Source: Streptomyces sp. SN-593 (GTDB taxonomy: Bacteria; Actinomycetota; Actinomycetes; Streptomycetales; Streptomycetaceae). From it: a stretch of DNA of 64,000 bases. A model generated the notes under the pieces. It was given only the letters and a program-made list of their open reading frames with translations. It was not told where the DNA came from and made no database searches. The stretch spans positions 4,315,001 through 4,379,000 of the forward strand of contig NZ_AP018365.1 of NCBI RefSeq assembly GCF_016756395.1, read 5' to 3'. The number at the start of each line of letters is the position of its first letter. Position 1 is the stretch's first letter. The position numbers were made by a program, and so were the translations under genes. Positions 1 through 8,146 of the stretch are shown here, one piece after another.

Positions 1-1
1 G

Positions 2-1438
2 GAGTCGATCCGGGCCTACGGCGCCGAGCGGCTGGCCGAGGCGGGCGAGACCTCGCGCGCCCAACGCGCCCACACCGCCCACTTCCTGCGCTTCGCGCTC
101 GACGCCGACCCGCACCTGCGCCGCGCCGAGCAGGTGGAGTGGCTGCGGCGGTACGCCGAGGACAACGACAACTTCCGGGCCGCCCTGCACCGCACCCTCG
201 CCGCCGGCGACATCACCACCGCGATGCGGCTGGTCGCGGCCCTGTCGTCGTACTGGCTGCTGCGCGGCGTGCGGTACGAGGGGGTCGCGGCCGCCCGGCA
301 GGTGCTCGCGGCGCTCGGACCGCACCCGCCGGAGGGCCTGGAGGAGGAGTTCGCCCTGTGCGTGATGGCCGTGCTCGGCGCGCTCTCCGACGCGGACGCG
401 TACGCCGAGCACGTGGCGGCGGCCACGGTCGTCGTGGACCGGATGAAGCGCGTGTCCAGGCGCTTCCCCGTCCTCACCCTGCTGTGGGCGCCGTTCGCGG
501 GTGTGCCGGACGCGAGTCTGGACGCCCTCGCGGTGCTGGAGGAGTTCCTCTCCGAGCGGGACGACCCCTGGTACCGCGCGCTCGGCCACCTCGGCGCCGG
601 CTTCCAGGCGTGGATGGCGCACGCCGACGCGGATCGCGCGCGGCGCGAGTGCACCCGGGCCCTGGAGTACTTCCGGCTCCAGGGCGACCGCTGGGGCATG
701 ATCACCTGCCTCAACGTGCTCGCGGACCTCGCCGACTACGCGGACCGGCTGCCCGAGGCCGTCGCACTGCTCGGCCGCGCGCTGGAACTGGCCGAGGAGC
801 TCGACTCCGCCCTCGACATGGCCGAACTGCTCTGCAACCGCGCCACCTACAGCCTGCGGGCGGAGGAGTACGAGGCGGCGACCGCGTACTGCGAGCGGGC
901 CGTCCTGCTGTCCCGCCGGGCCGGCTCGCCGGAGACGCTGGCGATGGCCCACCTCGGGCTCGGCGAGGCCGCCAGGCTGGCCGGCGACCTCGACACCGCG
1001 CGGGCACGGTGCGAGCAGGCGCTGCGGGAGTGCCCGCGCGGCTGGTTCTCCAGTGACGGCGTGCGCTCGTCGGCGCAGCTCGCGCTCGGTTGGATCGAGA
1101 TGGCCGAGGGCGACGCGGACGCCGCGCGGGAACGCCTCCGGGCGGCGGCCGCGAACGGCGGCACCGGCAGGGAGTTCCCGATGACCGGCGCGCTCCTCGC
1201 CGTGGCCGCCGCCGGGCTCGCCGTACTGGTCGGCGATCCGCACCGGGCCGCGCTGCTGCTGGGCGCCGCGCACACCCTGCGCGGAGGGCCGCCCACCGGG
1301 CCCGACGCCCGCGCCACGACGGCCGCGGCGCGGACGGCACTGGGTGACGGGCCGTACGAGCGGGCGTACGCGAGCGCGTCCGGTCTCGACCGGGCCGCCG
1401 CGCTCGCCCGGGCGACGGGATACCTCACCGGCGGGTGA
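2..1438 (+). CDS. AfsR/SARP-like ATPase regulator, C-terminal TPR part (5' truncated by window edge)
   Basis: The reading frame is open from base 2 to a TGA at 1436-1438, so the gene starts before the window; about 478 residues are visible. The first residues (ESIRAYGAERLAEAGE) match the conserved stretch that follows the NB-ARC ATPase module in AfsR/SARP-type and related large regulators. The rest is alpha-helical and rich in Ala, Leu and Glu, with tetratricopeptide-like helix pairs (for example ALAMAHLGLGEAARLAGDLDTA-type units around residue 310). No helix-turn-helix is visible at the C-terminus, which fits a SARP/AfsR layout with an N-terminal DNA-binding domain better than a LuxR-type layout. 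The regulated target is unknown. The neighbouring drug-efflux gene downstream is a possible one, but the 325-base gap and own repeats make that only a guess. Confidence 0.75.
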   Translation, partial: ESIRAYGAERLAEAGETSRAQRAHTAHFLRFALDADPHLRRAEQVEWLRRYAEDNDNFRAALHRTLAAGDITTAMRLVAALSSYWLLRGVRYEGVAAARQVLAALGPHPPEGLEEEFALCVMAVLGALSDADAYAEHVAAATVVVDRMKRVSRRFPVLTLLWAPFAGVPDASLDALAVLEEFLSERDDPWYRALGHLGAGFQAWMAHADADRARRECTRALEYFRLQGDRWGMITCLNVLADLADYADRLPEAVALLGRALELAEELDSALDMAELLCNRATYSLRAEEYEAATAYCERAVLLSRRAGSPETLAMAHLGLGEAARLAGDLDTARARCEQALRECPRGWFSSDGVRSSAQLALGWIEMAEGDADAARERLRAAAANGGTGREFPMTGALLAVAAAGLAVLVGDPHRAALLLGAAHTLRGGPPTGPDARATTAAARTALGDGPYERAYASASGLDRAAALARATGYLTGG

Positions 1439-1763
1439 GCGCCCGCCCGCTCGACGGCCCGGCCCCGCCCGAACCGCGTCGGCGCAGCGCGCTGCCCGCC
1501 GACGGAAGGGCCCGACCCGCGGGGCGCCGCCACCAGGCGGGGTGCGCGCCGCCGTCCTTCCGGGACAGGGCCGCCGAACCGCCGCCGACACCACCCCCGG
1601 CCCGAACCGACACCCCGTACCCACACCTCCGGTCGGCCCGAACCGACACCCCGTACCCACACCTCCGGTCCGACCCGTATCGACACCTCCGGTCGGCCCG
1701 CGGTGCGCCTCCGGTCAGCCAGCGGTCAGCGCCCGGTCAGCGCCCCCGCCCACGCTCGTTCCC
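1439..1763. other. intergenic region upstream of the MFS gene
   Basis: There is no supported gene in these 325 bases. The MFS frame stays open back to 1344, but that stretch translates to Pro/Arg/Thr-rich low-complexity sequence and contains the tandem repeat listed at 1601-1700, so it is treated as non-coding. No convincing promoter hexamers were recognised. Confidence 0.5.
1601..1700. repeat. tandem repeat, unit about 36 bp, 2.6 copies
   Basis: A unit beginning CCCGAACCGACACCCCGTAC occurs at 1601-1636 and again at 1637-1671 with almost no change. A degenerate third copy (CCCGTATCGACACCTCCGGTCGG) covers about 1674-1696. It lies 65-160 bases before the MFS start codon, in what should be the 5' untranslated or promoter region. 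Confidence 0.8.
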
Positions 1764-3515
1764 ATGACGACGACACCACCCGCCCCTCCGCCCGGCCGAA
1801 ACGGCGGCATCCCTGCCTCCGGCGCCGTGGCCGACGCCCGCCGCTGGGCGGTCCTGGCCATCTGCTGCGTGGCCGCCGCCCTCCTCGGCACCGACAACAG
1901 CGTCCTGAACTACGCGCTGCCGAGCCTGTCCGACCAACTCCACCCCTCCTCCACACAACTGCTGTGGATCGTCGACGTGTACGGCTTCGTCCTCGGCGGC
2001 CTGCTGATCTTCGCGGGCAGCCTCGGCGACCGGATCGGCCGCAAGCGGCTGCTGCTCATGGGCGTGGCCGGCTTCGGCGCCGCCTCCGCCCTCACCGCGT
2101 ACGCCAGTGGCCCCGGCACGCTGATCGCGGCCCGCGCGCTGCTCGGCGTCGCGGGGGCCACGATCATGCCCTCCACGCTCTCCCTGGTCCGCAACGCCTT
2201 CACCGACCCCAAGGAGCGCACCACCGCGGTCGGTGTGAGCAGCGGCGTCGGCGCGGCCAGCTTCGCGCTCGGCCCGGTCGTCGGGGGTCTGCTGCTGGAC
2301 CACTTCTGGTGGGGTTCGGTCTTCCTCATCAACGTGCCGCTGATGGCGCTGGTGCTGGTGGCGGGCGCGGTCGTGCTGCCGGAGTCGAGGAACCCGCGCC
2401 CGGGGCGGCTGGACTGGGTCAGCGTGCCGCTGTCGGTCGTCGGGATGCTCGGCGTCATCTACGCGATCAAGACCGCGGCCCGCGACGGCCTGGACGAACG
2501 GTCGGCGTGGATCGGCGCGGTGGTCGGAGCGGTGTCGATGACCGCCTTCCTGCGCCGCCAGCGGCGGCTCCCCGAACCGCTGCTCGACCTCGGGTTCTTC
2601 CGCAACGCCGCGTTCTCCGGCGCCCTGGCGTCGAACACGGTCGCGCTGTTCACCTCGTCCACGCTGTCGCTCGCCTGCTCGCTCTACTTCCAGGTGGTGC
2701 ACGGCTGGTCGCCGCTCATGGCGGGGCTCGCGCTGCTGCCCGGCCCGCTGTCGGCGGCCTTCGGGGCGCCGGTCTCCGCGGTCCTGGTGCAGCGCGCCGG
2801 CCGGGCCCGTACGGTCGCGCTCGGCTTGGCGCTGATGTCCGTGAGCACCGCGGCGTTCGTCGGGGTGACCCCGCACACCGGCTACTGGCACCTGCTGCCG
2901 CTCCTGGTCGTGAACGGTCTCGGCGTGATCTTCACCTTCGCCGTCACCTCGGACACGATCCTGGCGAGCGTGCCCAGGAAGCGGGTCGGGGCGGCCGCGG
3001 CGATCTCCGAGACCGGCATGGAGCTGGGCGGGGCGCTCGGCATCGCGGTCCTGGGCTCGGTGCTCACCACGCTCTACCGGGCCGACCTGCACCTGCCCGC
3101 GGCGCTCGACGCCGGCCGGCGGTCGGCGGCCCGCGAGTCCGTGGCGGACGGCGTCCAGACCGGCGGGCGGCTCGGCGGCGCGACCGGACAGCAGGTGGTG
3201 GACGCGGCCCGGGTGGCGTTCACCGACAGCATGCACACCACGATGCTGGTCGCGGCGGCGGTCATGCTCGTGGGCGCGGTGTTCGCGCTGCGCACCCTCA
3301 GGGGCGTGCCCGCGGTGCTGGACCCGCACGCGGAGGACGCGAACCTGGCGGCGAACCCGGCGAACCCGGCGAACCCGGCGAAATCGGTGGACCCGGCGGA
3401 CCCGGCGGACCCGGCGGACCCGGCAGACCCCGCGAACCCGGCGGACCCGGCGGACCCCGCGAACCCGGTCGACCCGACCGGCCCTGCGGGCGTCGCGCCC
3501 GCTCCCGCGTCCTGA
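1764..3515 (+). CDS. MFS drug-efflux transporter, DHA2 (14-TMS) family
   Basis: This 583-residue inner-membrane proton antiporter resembles the SmvA/QacA/EmrB group that exports cationic drugs or antibiotics. The motif-A loop GDRIGRKR follows the second membrane segment (about residue 90), and motif C-like glycines (GPVVGG) appear around residue 172. About fourteen hydrophobic segments span residues 28-515. The ATG at 1764 is chosen because everything upstream in frame is low-complexity. The C-terminal ~60 residues are an unusual run of NPA/DPA tripeptides encoded by a 9-base repeat, with no transport role evident. A terminator-like hairpin follows. The substrate cannot be inferred. Confidence 0.9.
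   Translation: MTTTPPAPPPGRNGGIPASGAVADARRWAVLAICCVAAALLGTDNSVLNYALPSLSDQLHPSSTQLLWIVDVYGFVLGGLLIFAGSLGDRIGRKRLLLMGVAGFGAASALTAYASGPGTLIAARALLGVAGATIMPSTLSLVRNAFTDPKERTTAVGVSSGVGAASFALGPVVGGLLLDHFWWGSVFLINVPLMALVLVAGAVVLPESRNPRPGRLDWVSVPLSVVGMLGVIYAIKTAARDGLDERSAWIGAVVGAVSMTAFLRRQRRLPEPLLDLGFFRNAAFSGALASNTVALFTSSTLSLACSLYFQVVHGWSPLMAGLALLPGPLSAAFGAPVSAVLVQRAGRARTVALGLALMSVSTAAFVGVTPHTGYWHLLPLLVVNGLGVIFTFAVTSDTILASVPRKRVGAAAAISETGMELGGALGIAVLGSVLTTLYRADLHLPAALDAGRRSAARESVADGVQTGGRLGGATGQQVVDAARVAFTDSMHTTMLVAAAVMLVGAVFALRTLRGVPAVLDPHAEDANLAANPANPANPAKSVDPADPADPADPADPANPADPADPANPVDPTGPAGVAPAPAS
3351..3478 (+). repeat. 9-bp coding repeat (NPA/DPA tail of the MFS protein)
   Basis: Units of the form GAACCCGGC and GACCCGGCG repeat about fourteen times in frame and encode alternating Asn-Pro-Ala and Asp-Pro-Ala tripeptides just before the stop codon. 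Such repeats change length easily by replication slippage without breaking the frame. Confidence 0.85.
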
Positions 3516-3525
3516 CCCCGCACGA

Positions 3526-3569
3526 CGCCGCACCGGCCGGCGTCGGGAGGACGGCCGGCCGGTGCGGCG
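3526..3569. terminator. hairpin between convergent MFS and DUF5324 genes
   Basis: Bases 3526-3540 pair perfectly with 3555-3569 (15 bp, 14-base loop). There is no U-tract, as is usual in Streptomyces. It starts 10 bases after the MFS stop and lies 74 bases beyond the end of the oppositely oriented DUF5324 gene, so it could serve both. Confidence 0.7.
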
Positions 3570-3642
3570 ATACGGCGGTGCGGGTGACAGCGGGGCGGTG
3601 GGCGCACGGCTCCACCGCCAGGGGGCGAGCGGCGGACCGGGC

Positions 3643-4461
3643 TCAGTGGCCGCCCTCGCCCTCCTCGCGCTTGCGGTCCGCCTCCGCCTGCTTGGCCCGC
3701 ACCTCGTCGTCGAGGTCGCCGGCCCCGGGGGAGCCGTCCACCTGGTCGATGGTGCCGGTCGCGCCGGCCGCCGAGCCGTTCACGGAGCCGCCGTCGAGCG
3801 GGTCCACCACCGTGAGGGTGGCGCTGCCGTTCATCGACGCCCGGTCGCCCACGTCGGTGGGCTCGGACGGCTCGACCAGCCACTCCGGGTTGTTCTGCCG
3901 GTTCCACCACTTCCACGCGGCCAGGGCGGCGCCGGCGCAGACGGCCACCAGCACGACGTCGCGCGCGGTGCGCCCGGCCTTCGCGCGGCGCATCCGGCGC
4001 TGGACCAGCCGGTCGATGTCGGTGGCGGACACGTGGCCGCGCAGGGCCTGAAGGGCGGCACCGCCGCGCAGCACCACCTCGTCCTTGGCCGGCCCGGCCG
4101 CGGAGCGGGTCGCGGCGACCGCGGTGCCGACCTTCGGAGCGGTGTAGTCGGTGGCGGCCTTCGCGCTCTCCGCGGTGCGGCGGGCCGCGTTCTCCACGGC
4201 ATTCGCGGCCTTCGGCGGCACCGCGGCCCACACCTGCTCGCGGGCCTGGTCGACCCGGGGGGCGAGCCTGGCCTCGTACTGCTGCCGGGCGACGGTGCCC
4301 GCCTGGCGCCCGTAGACGCCGGCCTGCCTCCCGTACTGCCGGCCGTAGACCACGGCGTTCTCCTTCGCCGTGGACGCGTACGGTGCCGCCACCTCCGCGG
4401 CGTGCCGCACGCTGTCCTTGGTGACGTCGGCCGCGTGGCGCACGCTGTCGATGCGGGTCAC
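3643..4461 (-). CDS. DUF5324 family protein, single membrane segment
   Basis: This 272-residue protein matches what I recall of the streptomycete DUF5324 family. The N-terminal half is helical with YGRQ repeats (residues about 38-60) and many Ala/Glu residues, suggesting a coiled or rod-like region. One hydrophobic stretch (VVLVAVCAGAALAAWKWW) lies near residue 170, and the C-terminus is acidic. The GTG start at 4461 is preferred over upstream in-frame codons because GAGGAGG sits 8 bases before it and the protein N-terminus (TRIDSVRHAADVTKDSVRHAA) looks conserved. Its function is not known. It is divergent from the cyclophilin gene. Confidence 0.75.
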   Translation of the reverse strand: MTRIDSVRHAADVTKDSVRHAAEVAAPYASTAKENAVVYGRQYGRQAGVYGRQAGTVARQQYEARLAPRVDQAREQVWAAVPPKAANAVENAARRTAESAKAATDYTAPKVGTAVAATRSAAGPAKDEVVLRGGAALQALRGHVSATDIDRLVQRRMRRAKAGRTARDVVLVAVCAGAALAAWKWWNRQNNPEWLVEPSEPTDVGDRASMNGSATLTVVDPLDGGSVNGSAAGATGTIDQVDGSPGAGDLDDEVRAKQAEADRKREEGEGGH

Positions 4462-4697
4462 GGGAACCTCCTCCTCGGTGGTTCGGTGGCGTACAGGTTC
4501 TCGCCTGTCCCTCCGCCTCGAAATCATGCCGGGCCGAACGGCGTACGGCATGTGCGGCAAGCCATCTGGGTCAGTCGGCCCGATTCCGCTGGTACCCCCC
4601 GCGGTGGCTCCGGGCGGTGGCGCGGTCCGGGCGCACGGCACCCGCCGGGCCGTGCGAGGATTTGTCCCCGTCAGCGAAGAATCATGGAAGGTAGAAC

Positions 4698-5231
4698 GTG
4701 GCCGAGCAGCTCTACGCCACCTTGCGGACCAACCTCGGAGACGTCGTGATCCGGCTGCTGCCGAACCACGCCCCGAAGACGGTCGCGAACTTCGTCGGGC
4801 TCGCCGAGGGCACCCGGGAGTGGACCGACCCGCGGACCGGTGACCCGTCGCACGCGAAGCTCTACGACGGCACCGTCTTCCACCGGGTCCTGTCGGGCTT
4901 CATGATCCAGGGCGGCGACCCGCTGGGCGACGGCACCGGCGGCCCGGGCTACGAGTTCCCCGACGAGTTCCACCCCGACCTGGCCTTCGACCGCCCCTAC
5001 CTGCTGGCGATGGCGAACGCGGGACCGGGCACCAACGGCTCGCAGTTCTTCGTCACCGTGGCGCCGACCACCTGGCTGACCCGCAAGCACACCATCTTCG
5101 GCGAGGTCGCCGACGACGCCAGCCGCAAGGTGGTGGACGGCATCGTCGGGACCCCGACCAACCCGCACACCAACCGCCCGCTCAGCGACGTGGTGCTGGA
5201 GACCGTGCTGATCGAGCGCCGCACCTCCTGA
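4698..5231 (+). CDS. ppiA: peptidyl-prolyl cis-trans isomerase (cyclophilin)
   Basis: A 177-residue cytoplasmic cyclophilin that catalyses cis-trans isomerisation of Xaa-Pro bonds. It carries the usual core: FHRVLSGFMIQGGDP around residues 57-71 (catalytic Arg in FHRV), then ANAGPGTNGSQFFVT around residues 106-120. No signal peptide is present. GTG at 4698 is preceded by GGAAGGTAG, a good ribosome site. It is a single-domain protein, presumably monocistronic, and a hairpin at 5358-5389 may terminate it. Confidence 0.93.
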   Translation: MAEQLYATLRTNLGDVVIRLLPNHAPKTVANFVGLAEGTREWTDPRTGDPSHAKLYDGTVFHRVLSGFMIQGGDPLGDGTGGPGYEFPDEFHPDLAFDRPYLLAMANAGPGTNGSQFFVTVAPTTWLTRKHTIFGEVADDASRKVVDGIVGTPTNPHTNRPLSDVVLETVLIERRTS

Positions 5232-5237
5232 CGCGGC

Positions 5238-5331
5238 CCCGCGGCCTCCGGTCCCGCACGGCCACCGGTCCCACGTGGCCTTCGTTCCCCCGCGGTCTCC
5301 GGTCCCCCGCGGCCTCCGGTCCCGCACGGCC
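5238..5331. repeat. direct repeat of a 26-mer downstream of ppiA
   Basis: A 26-base word starting CCCGCGGCCTCCGGTCCCGC occurs identically at 5238-5263 and 5306-5331, with degenerate shorter copies between them. The array begins 7 bases after the ppiA stop codon. Confidence 0.8.
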
Positions 5332-5357
5332 GATCCCGTAGTCTTCGGGGAACGCCG

Positions 5358-5389
5358 CGCCCCGCCCGCACGTACTAGTGGGCGGGGCG
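5358..5389. terminator. G/C hairpin between ppiA and the rhomboid gene
   Basis: CGCCCCGCCC at 5358-5367 pairs perfectly with GGGCGGGGCG at 5380-5389 across a 12-base loop containing GTACTAGT. It could end the ppiA transcript. Being 78 bases before the rhomboid start codon, it might also fold in that gene's leader. Confidence 0.5.
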
Positions 5390-5467
5390 TACGAGTGCAC
5401 AGCCCGCGCAGGGCGCGGGCACAGGTGCGCGCAGGTAGTCGTCGGGTGTCATCAGGGAGTGGGCGTC

Positions 5468-6346
5468 ATGGACCAGCCGGTCTGCTGCTATCGGCATCCG
5501 GACCGGGAGACCGGCATCCGCTGCACCCGGTGCGAGCGGCCGATCTGCCCGGCGTGCATGGTCAGCGCCTCGGTCGGCTTCCAGTGCCCGGACTGCGTGG
5601 CCCGGGCCGACCGGACCTCACACCAGGTCTCCCAGCCCCGTACGGTGACCGGCCGCCGGGTCGGGGCGGGCGACCCGTTCCTGGTCACGAAGCTGCTCAT
5701 CGCGGTCAACGTCGCGGTGTGGCTGGTGGAGCTGGCGGTCGGCGGGGGCGGCAGCGGCAAGGTCGCCGCGGACTACGGGCTGTACGCGGTCTGCCTGCAC
5801 GACCAGTTCGGCCACCACCTGTGCGGCGGCGCGGCCGACGGGCAGTGGTACCGGGTGATCACCTCGGCGTTCCTGCACGAGCGCACCAATCCGCTGCACA
5901 TCGGCTTCAACATGATGACCCTGTGGTGGATCGGCGCCCCGCTGGAGCAGCGGCTCGGCCGGCTGCACTACGTCGCGCTCTACTTCGTCTCCGCGCTGGG
6001 GGCGAGTGCCGCGGTGCTGCTGCTCGCGCCCGACGCGCTCACCATCGGCGCCTCGGGAGCGATCTTCGGACTGTTCGGCGCGACCGCGGTCTACATGCGG
6101 CGGGCCCAGTACGACATGCGGCCGATCCTGATCCTGCTCGGCCTGAACATCCTGTTCAGCTTCACCTGGAGCGGGGTGAGCTGGCAGGCGCACGTGGGCG
6201 GTCTGGTGGCCGGCACGCTGGTGGCCATAGGGATGCTGTACGCCCCGCGCGAGCGGCGGTCGCTCGTGCAGTGGGGGTCCACCGCCGCGGTGCTGGTGGC
6301 CTCGCTCGCCCTCATCGGGGCGGCTGTGGCGCAGGTCACGCCCTGA
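5468..6346 (+). CDS. rhomboid intramembrane serine protease with N-terminal zinc ribbon
   Basis: This 292-residue membrane protease cleaves transmembrane helices. The catalytic serine is in GASG (Ser196) and the partner histidine is in QAHVGG (His243); His144 and Asn148 lie in the first conserved segment (HIGFN). Six hydrophobic segments run from about residue 74 to the C-terminus. The first 50 residues are cytoplasmic and carry four pairs of cysteines (Cys6/7, 19/22, 27/30, 40/43), a B-box-like zinc-binding module seen in many actinobacterial rhomboids. The ATG at 5468 starts exactly at this module (MDQPVCCYRH). No substrate is evident nearby, although sortases and a penicillin-binding protein lie within 10 kb. 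Confidence 0.92.
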   Translation: MDQPVCCYRHPDRETGIRCTRCERPICPACMVSASVGFQCPDCVARADRTSHQVSQPRTVTGRRVGAGDPFLVTKLLIAVNVAVWLVELAVGGGGSGKVAADYGLYAVCLHDQFGHHLCGGAADGQWYRVITSAFLHERTNPLHIGFNMMTLWWIGAPLEQRLGRLHYVALYFVSALGASAAVLLLAPDALTIGASGAIFGLFGATAVYMRRAQYDMRPILILLGLNILFSFTWSGVSWQAHVGGLVAGTLVAIGMLYAPRERRSLVQWGSTAAVLVASLALIGAAVAQVTP

Positions 6347-6396
6347 CCGCGGGGCGGGGCCGTGTCCCTGGCGTTGATCGGACGTTATCCACAGCG

Positions 6397-6416
6397 GGCC
6401 CGCACCTGTGCGGGCC
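6397..6416 (+). terminator. hairpin after the rhomboid gene
   Basis: GGCCCGCA (6397-6404) pairs with TGCGGGCC (6409-6416) over a 4-base loop, 51 bases past the rhomboid stop. It falls within the DnaA-box cluster. Confidence 0.5.
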
Positions 6417-6507
6417 GCCCGTCCCGTTGTGCACAACTGGTGGGAAGCGCTGCGCGGAGGGTCACCGGGGCGGATTCGACCGGGTTTTCCCTGCAAGATC
6501 AATGAAA

Positions 6508-6537
6508 GACCGGTGGCCGCCGAGGCGACCACCGGTC
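6508..6537 (-). terminator. hairpin downstream of crgA
   Basis: GACCGGTGG (6508-6516) pairs with CCACCGGTC (6529-6537) across 12 bases, about 100 bases beyond the crgA stop codon on its strand. Confidence 0.5.
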
Positions 6538-6637
6538 GTACCGGCGTCAACTCCGTAGAGGTTATCCACAGATCTTCTGACCTTTTCCCCACTGTGGATA
6601 ACCGTGTGGACAAGTGCGTGGGACAACGCTCGACGTG

Positions 6638-6892
6638 CTACTTCCACTGCGTGGAGACGACGAATCCGCCGGCGATGAACCCGAAACCGACCACGATGTT
6701 CCAGTTGCCGAGCGCGTCCACCGGGAGGTCGCCGCGGGTCACGTAGAACAGGACGATCCAGGCCAGCCCGACGACGAAGAACGCCAGCATCAGCGGCGCG
6801 ACCCAGCCGCGGTTGCTGAGCTTTATCGCGCCGGCGTTCTTGGAGGGGGGCGGGGTGAAGTCCGCCTTCTTGCGGATCCGTGACTTCGGCAC
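6638..6892 (-). CDS. crgA: cell division protein CrgA
   Basis: An 84-residue inner-membrane protein that in actinobacteria coordinates septum formation, interacting with FtsZ-ring and peptidoglycan-synthesis proteins; in Streptomyces it affects aerial-hyphal septation. The sequence is typical: a basic N-terminus (MPKSRIRKKADF), a Pro-rich patch (TPPPSK), then two hydrophobic segments at about residues 31-51 and 63-79 joined by a short loop. Length and start match the family. It is divergent from the DUF881 gene, and its 3' side faces the DnaA-box cluster. The position next to the pknB/pbpA/ftsW region is conserved in streptomycetes as I recall it. Confidence 0.95.
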   Translation of the reverse strand: MPKSRIRKKADFTPPPSKNAGAIKLSNRGWVAPLMLAFFVVGLAWIVLFYVTRGDLPVDALGNWNIVVGFGFIAGGFVVSTQWK

Positions 6893-7034
6893 GAGAGAGC
6901 TCCTGTCGATGCGCTGCGTGACCGCGCGGGTCTGTGGGGTCAGCCTGGCGGGTGAGGGGCGGTGGGAGGCGGTGCCGCTCCCGGGCGTCCGTTAGCGTAG
7001 TGCTTCCCTTGGGTTGTAAGGAGAAGGGTATTTG

Positions 7035-7817
7035 GTGACCGGAGCCAGTGGCACCTCCCCCGCCCCTCCATCTCGCGCGACATCCCGCGCGGTGGCGCTG
7101 CGCGCGCTGAGCGCGGGCGTCTTCGCGCTGGCCGGGCTGATCTTCTGGACCAGCTTCGACACCGCCAAGGGCGTGGACATCCGCAGCGACGACCCGCTGC
7201 CGAAACTGTCGGACAACATCCGCGCCAAGAACGCGCAGAACGAGAAGCTGGACCGCCAGCTCGCCTCGGTCCGCTCCGACGTGGACGGGCTGACCCGGCA
7301 GCGCGGCGGCCTCAGCCCGGCCGAGCGGGCCCGGATCGACGCCCTCGGCAAGGCGGCCGGCACCTCGCCGCTGACCGGACCGGCCCTCCAGGTCACCCTC
7401 GACGACGCCCCGCCGAACGCCATCCCGCTGGTGCCGGGCGTGCCCGACCCGCAGCCGAACGACCTGGTCATCCACCAGCAGGACCTCCAGGCGGTGGTGA
7501 ACGCGCTGTGGCAGGGCGGCGCCCAGGGCATCCGCATCATGGACCAGCGGCTGATCGGGACCAGCGCGGTCCGCTGCGTCGGCAACACCCTCATCCTCCA
7601 GGGCCGGGTGTACTCCCCGCCCTACCGCATCACCGCGGTGGGCGACCAGAGCCGGCTGCGCAAGGCGCTCGACGCCAGCCCGGCGATCCGCAACTACCTC
7701 CAGTACGTGCGGGCGTACGGCCTCGGCTGGAAGGTGGCGGCGTCCGGCAGGACCACGCTGCCGGGCTACACCGGATCGGTGGACCTGCGCTATGCGGCAC
7801 CTGTGGACCAGCCGTGA
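7035..7817 (+). CDS. DUF881 family membrane-anchored protein
   Basis: This 260-residue protein has one N-terminal membrane segment (about residues 25-43) followed by a coiled-coil stretch (KLSDNIRAKNAQNEKLDRQLA) and the extracytoplasmic DUF881 domain with its characteristic GGAQGIRIMDQRL segment. DUF881 proteins occur beside cell-division genes in actinobacteria; the biochemical function is not known. GTG 7035 is preceded by AAGGAGAAGG, with spacing of about 8 bases. A TTG immediately before it (7032) is a less likely start. It is the first gene of a run ending with the two sortases. Confidence 0.85.
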   Translation: MTGASGTSPAPPSRATSRAVALRALSAGVFALAGLIFWTSFDTAKGVDIRSDDPLPKLSDNIRAKNAQNEKLDRQLASVRSDVDGLTRQRGGLSPAERARIDALGKAAGTSPLTGPALQVTLDDAPPNAIPLVPGVPDPQPNDLVIHQQDLQAVVNALWQGGAQGIRIMDQRLIGTSAVRCVGNTLILQGRVYSPPYRITAVGDQSRLRKALDASPAIRNYLQYVRAYGLGWKVAASGRTTLPGYTGSVDLRYAAPVDQP

Positions 7818-7948
7818 ACGGCCCCCCGATCTGCGCGAACGCGCCGCGCGCGCCGATCGATCCCATGCCGAAGCTTTGTCCCGTGGACGCCCCTTGGTCG
7901 CCGATCTCCCTTTACTCTGTTGCGGGGACCCGGAAGGAAGGCAACCGC

Positions 7949-8146
7949 ATGTACGGCTGGATCTGGCGACATCTGCCGGGAAACGCGTGGGTGAGGGCGT
8001 TGATCTCACTCCTGCTGGTCCTCGCGGTCGTCTACATCCTCTTCCAGTACGTGTTCCCCTGGGCGGAGCCGCTGCTGCCGTTCAACGACGTCACCGTCGA
8101 CGACGGGATGACCTCAGTCCAGCACGGAGTGGCCGCCGTCCGATGA
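7949..8146 (+). CDS. small single-span membrane protein
   Basis: A 65-residue protein with one clear transmembrane segment (ALISLLLVLAVVYILFQYVF, about residues 17-36) and a short acidic C-terminal tail (NDVTVDDGMTSVQHG). The ATG at 7949 follows GGAAGGAAG. Its stop codon overlaps the next start in an ATGA, indicating translational coupling to the glutaminase gene. A gene of this size and position is conserved in streptomycetes between the DUF881 and trpG-like genes; no function is known. Confidence 0.8.
   Translation: MYGWIWRHLPGNAWVRALISLLLVLAVVYILFQYVFPWAEPLLPFNDVTVDDGMTSVQHGVAAVR

Larger units (their letters stand above)
6385..6613. promoter_or_regulatory. cluster of five DnaA-box-like 9-mers
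   Basis: TTATCCACA at 6385-6393 and 6562-6570, its complement TGTGGATAA at 6593-6601, TTGTGCACA at 6427-6435 (inside the palindrome TTGTGCACAA) and TGTGGACAA (complement of TTGTCCACA) at 6605-6613 all fit the DnaA box TTRTNCACA. Four of five are exact to the E. coli or Streptomyces consensus. GTTATCCACAG (6561-6571) and CTGTGGATAAC (6592-6602) also form an 11-bp inverted repeat. Box spacing and density are far above chance in DNA this G/C-rich. Clusters of DnaA boxes outside oriC that titrate DnaA are known in Streptomyces; this is inferred to be one. Confidence 0.7.

Noticed and set aside
1601..1700. possible CRISPR array
   Set aside because: The copies are directly adjacent with no spacers, only 2.6 copies exist and no cas genes are nearby.
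1344..1763. N-terminal extension of the MFS protein
   Set aside because: The extension is low-complexity, overlaps the end of the upstream regulator and contains a non-coding tandem repeat; helix 1 begins only ~28 residues after ATG 1764.
3562..4749. 395-residue plus-strand frame opposite the DUF5324 gene
   Set aside because: The translation is His/Arg/Gly-rich without hydrophobic or domain pattern; the minus-strand protein has a ribosome site and family-like sequence.
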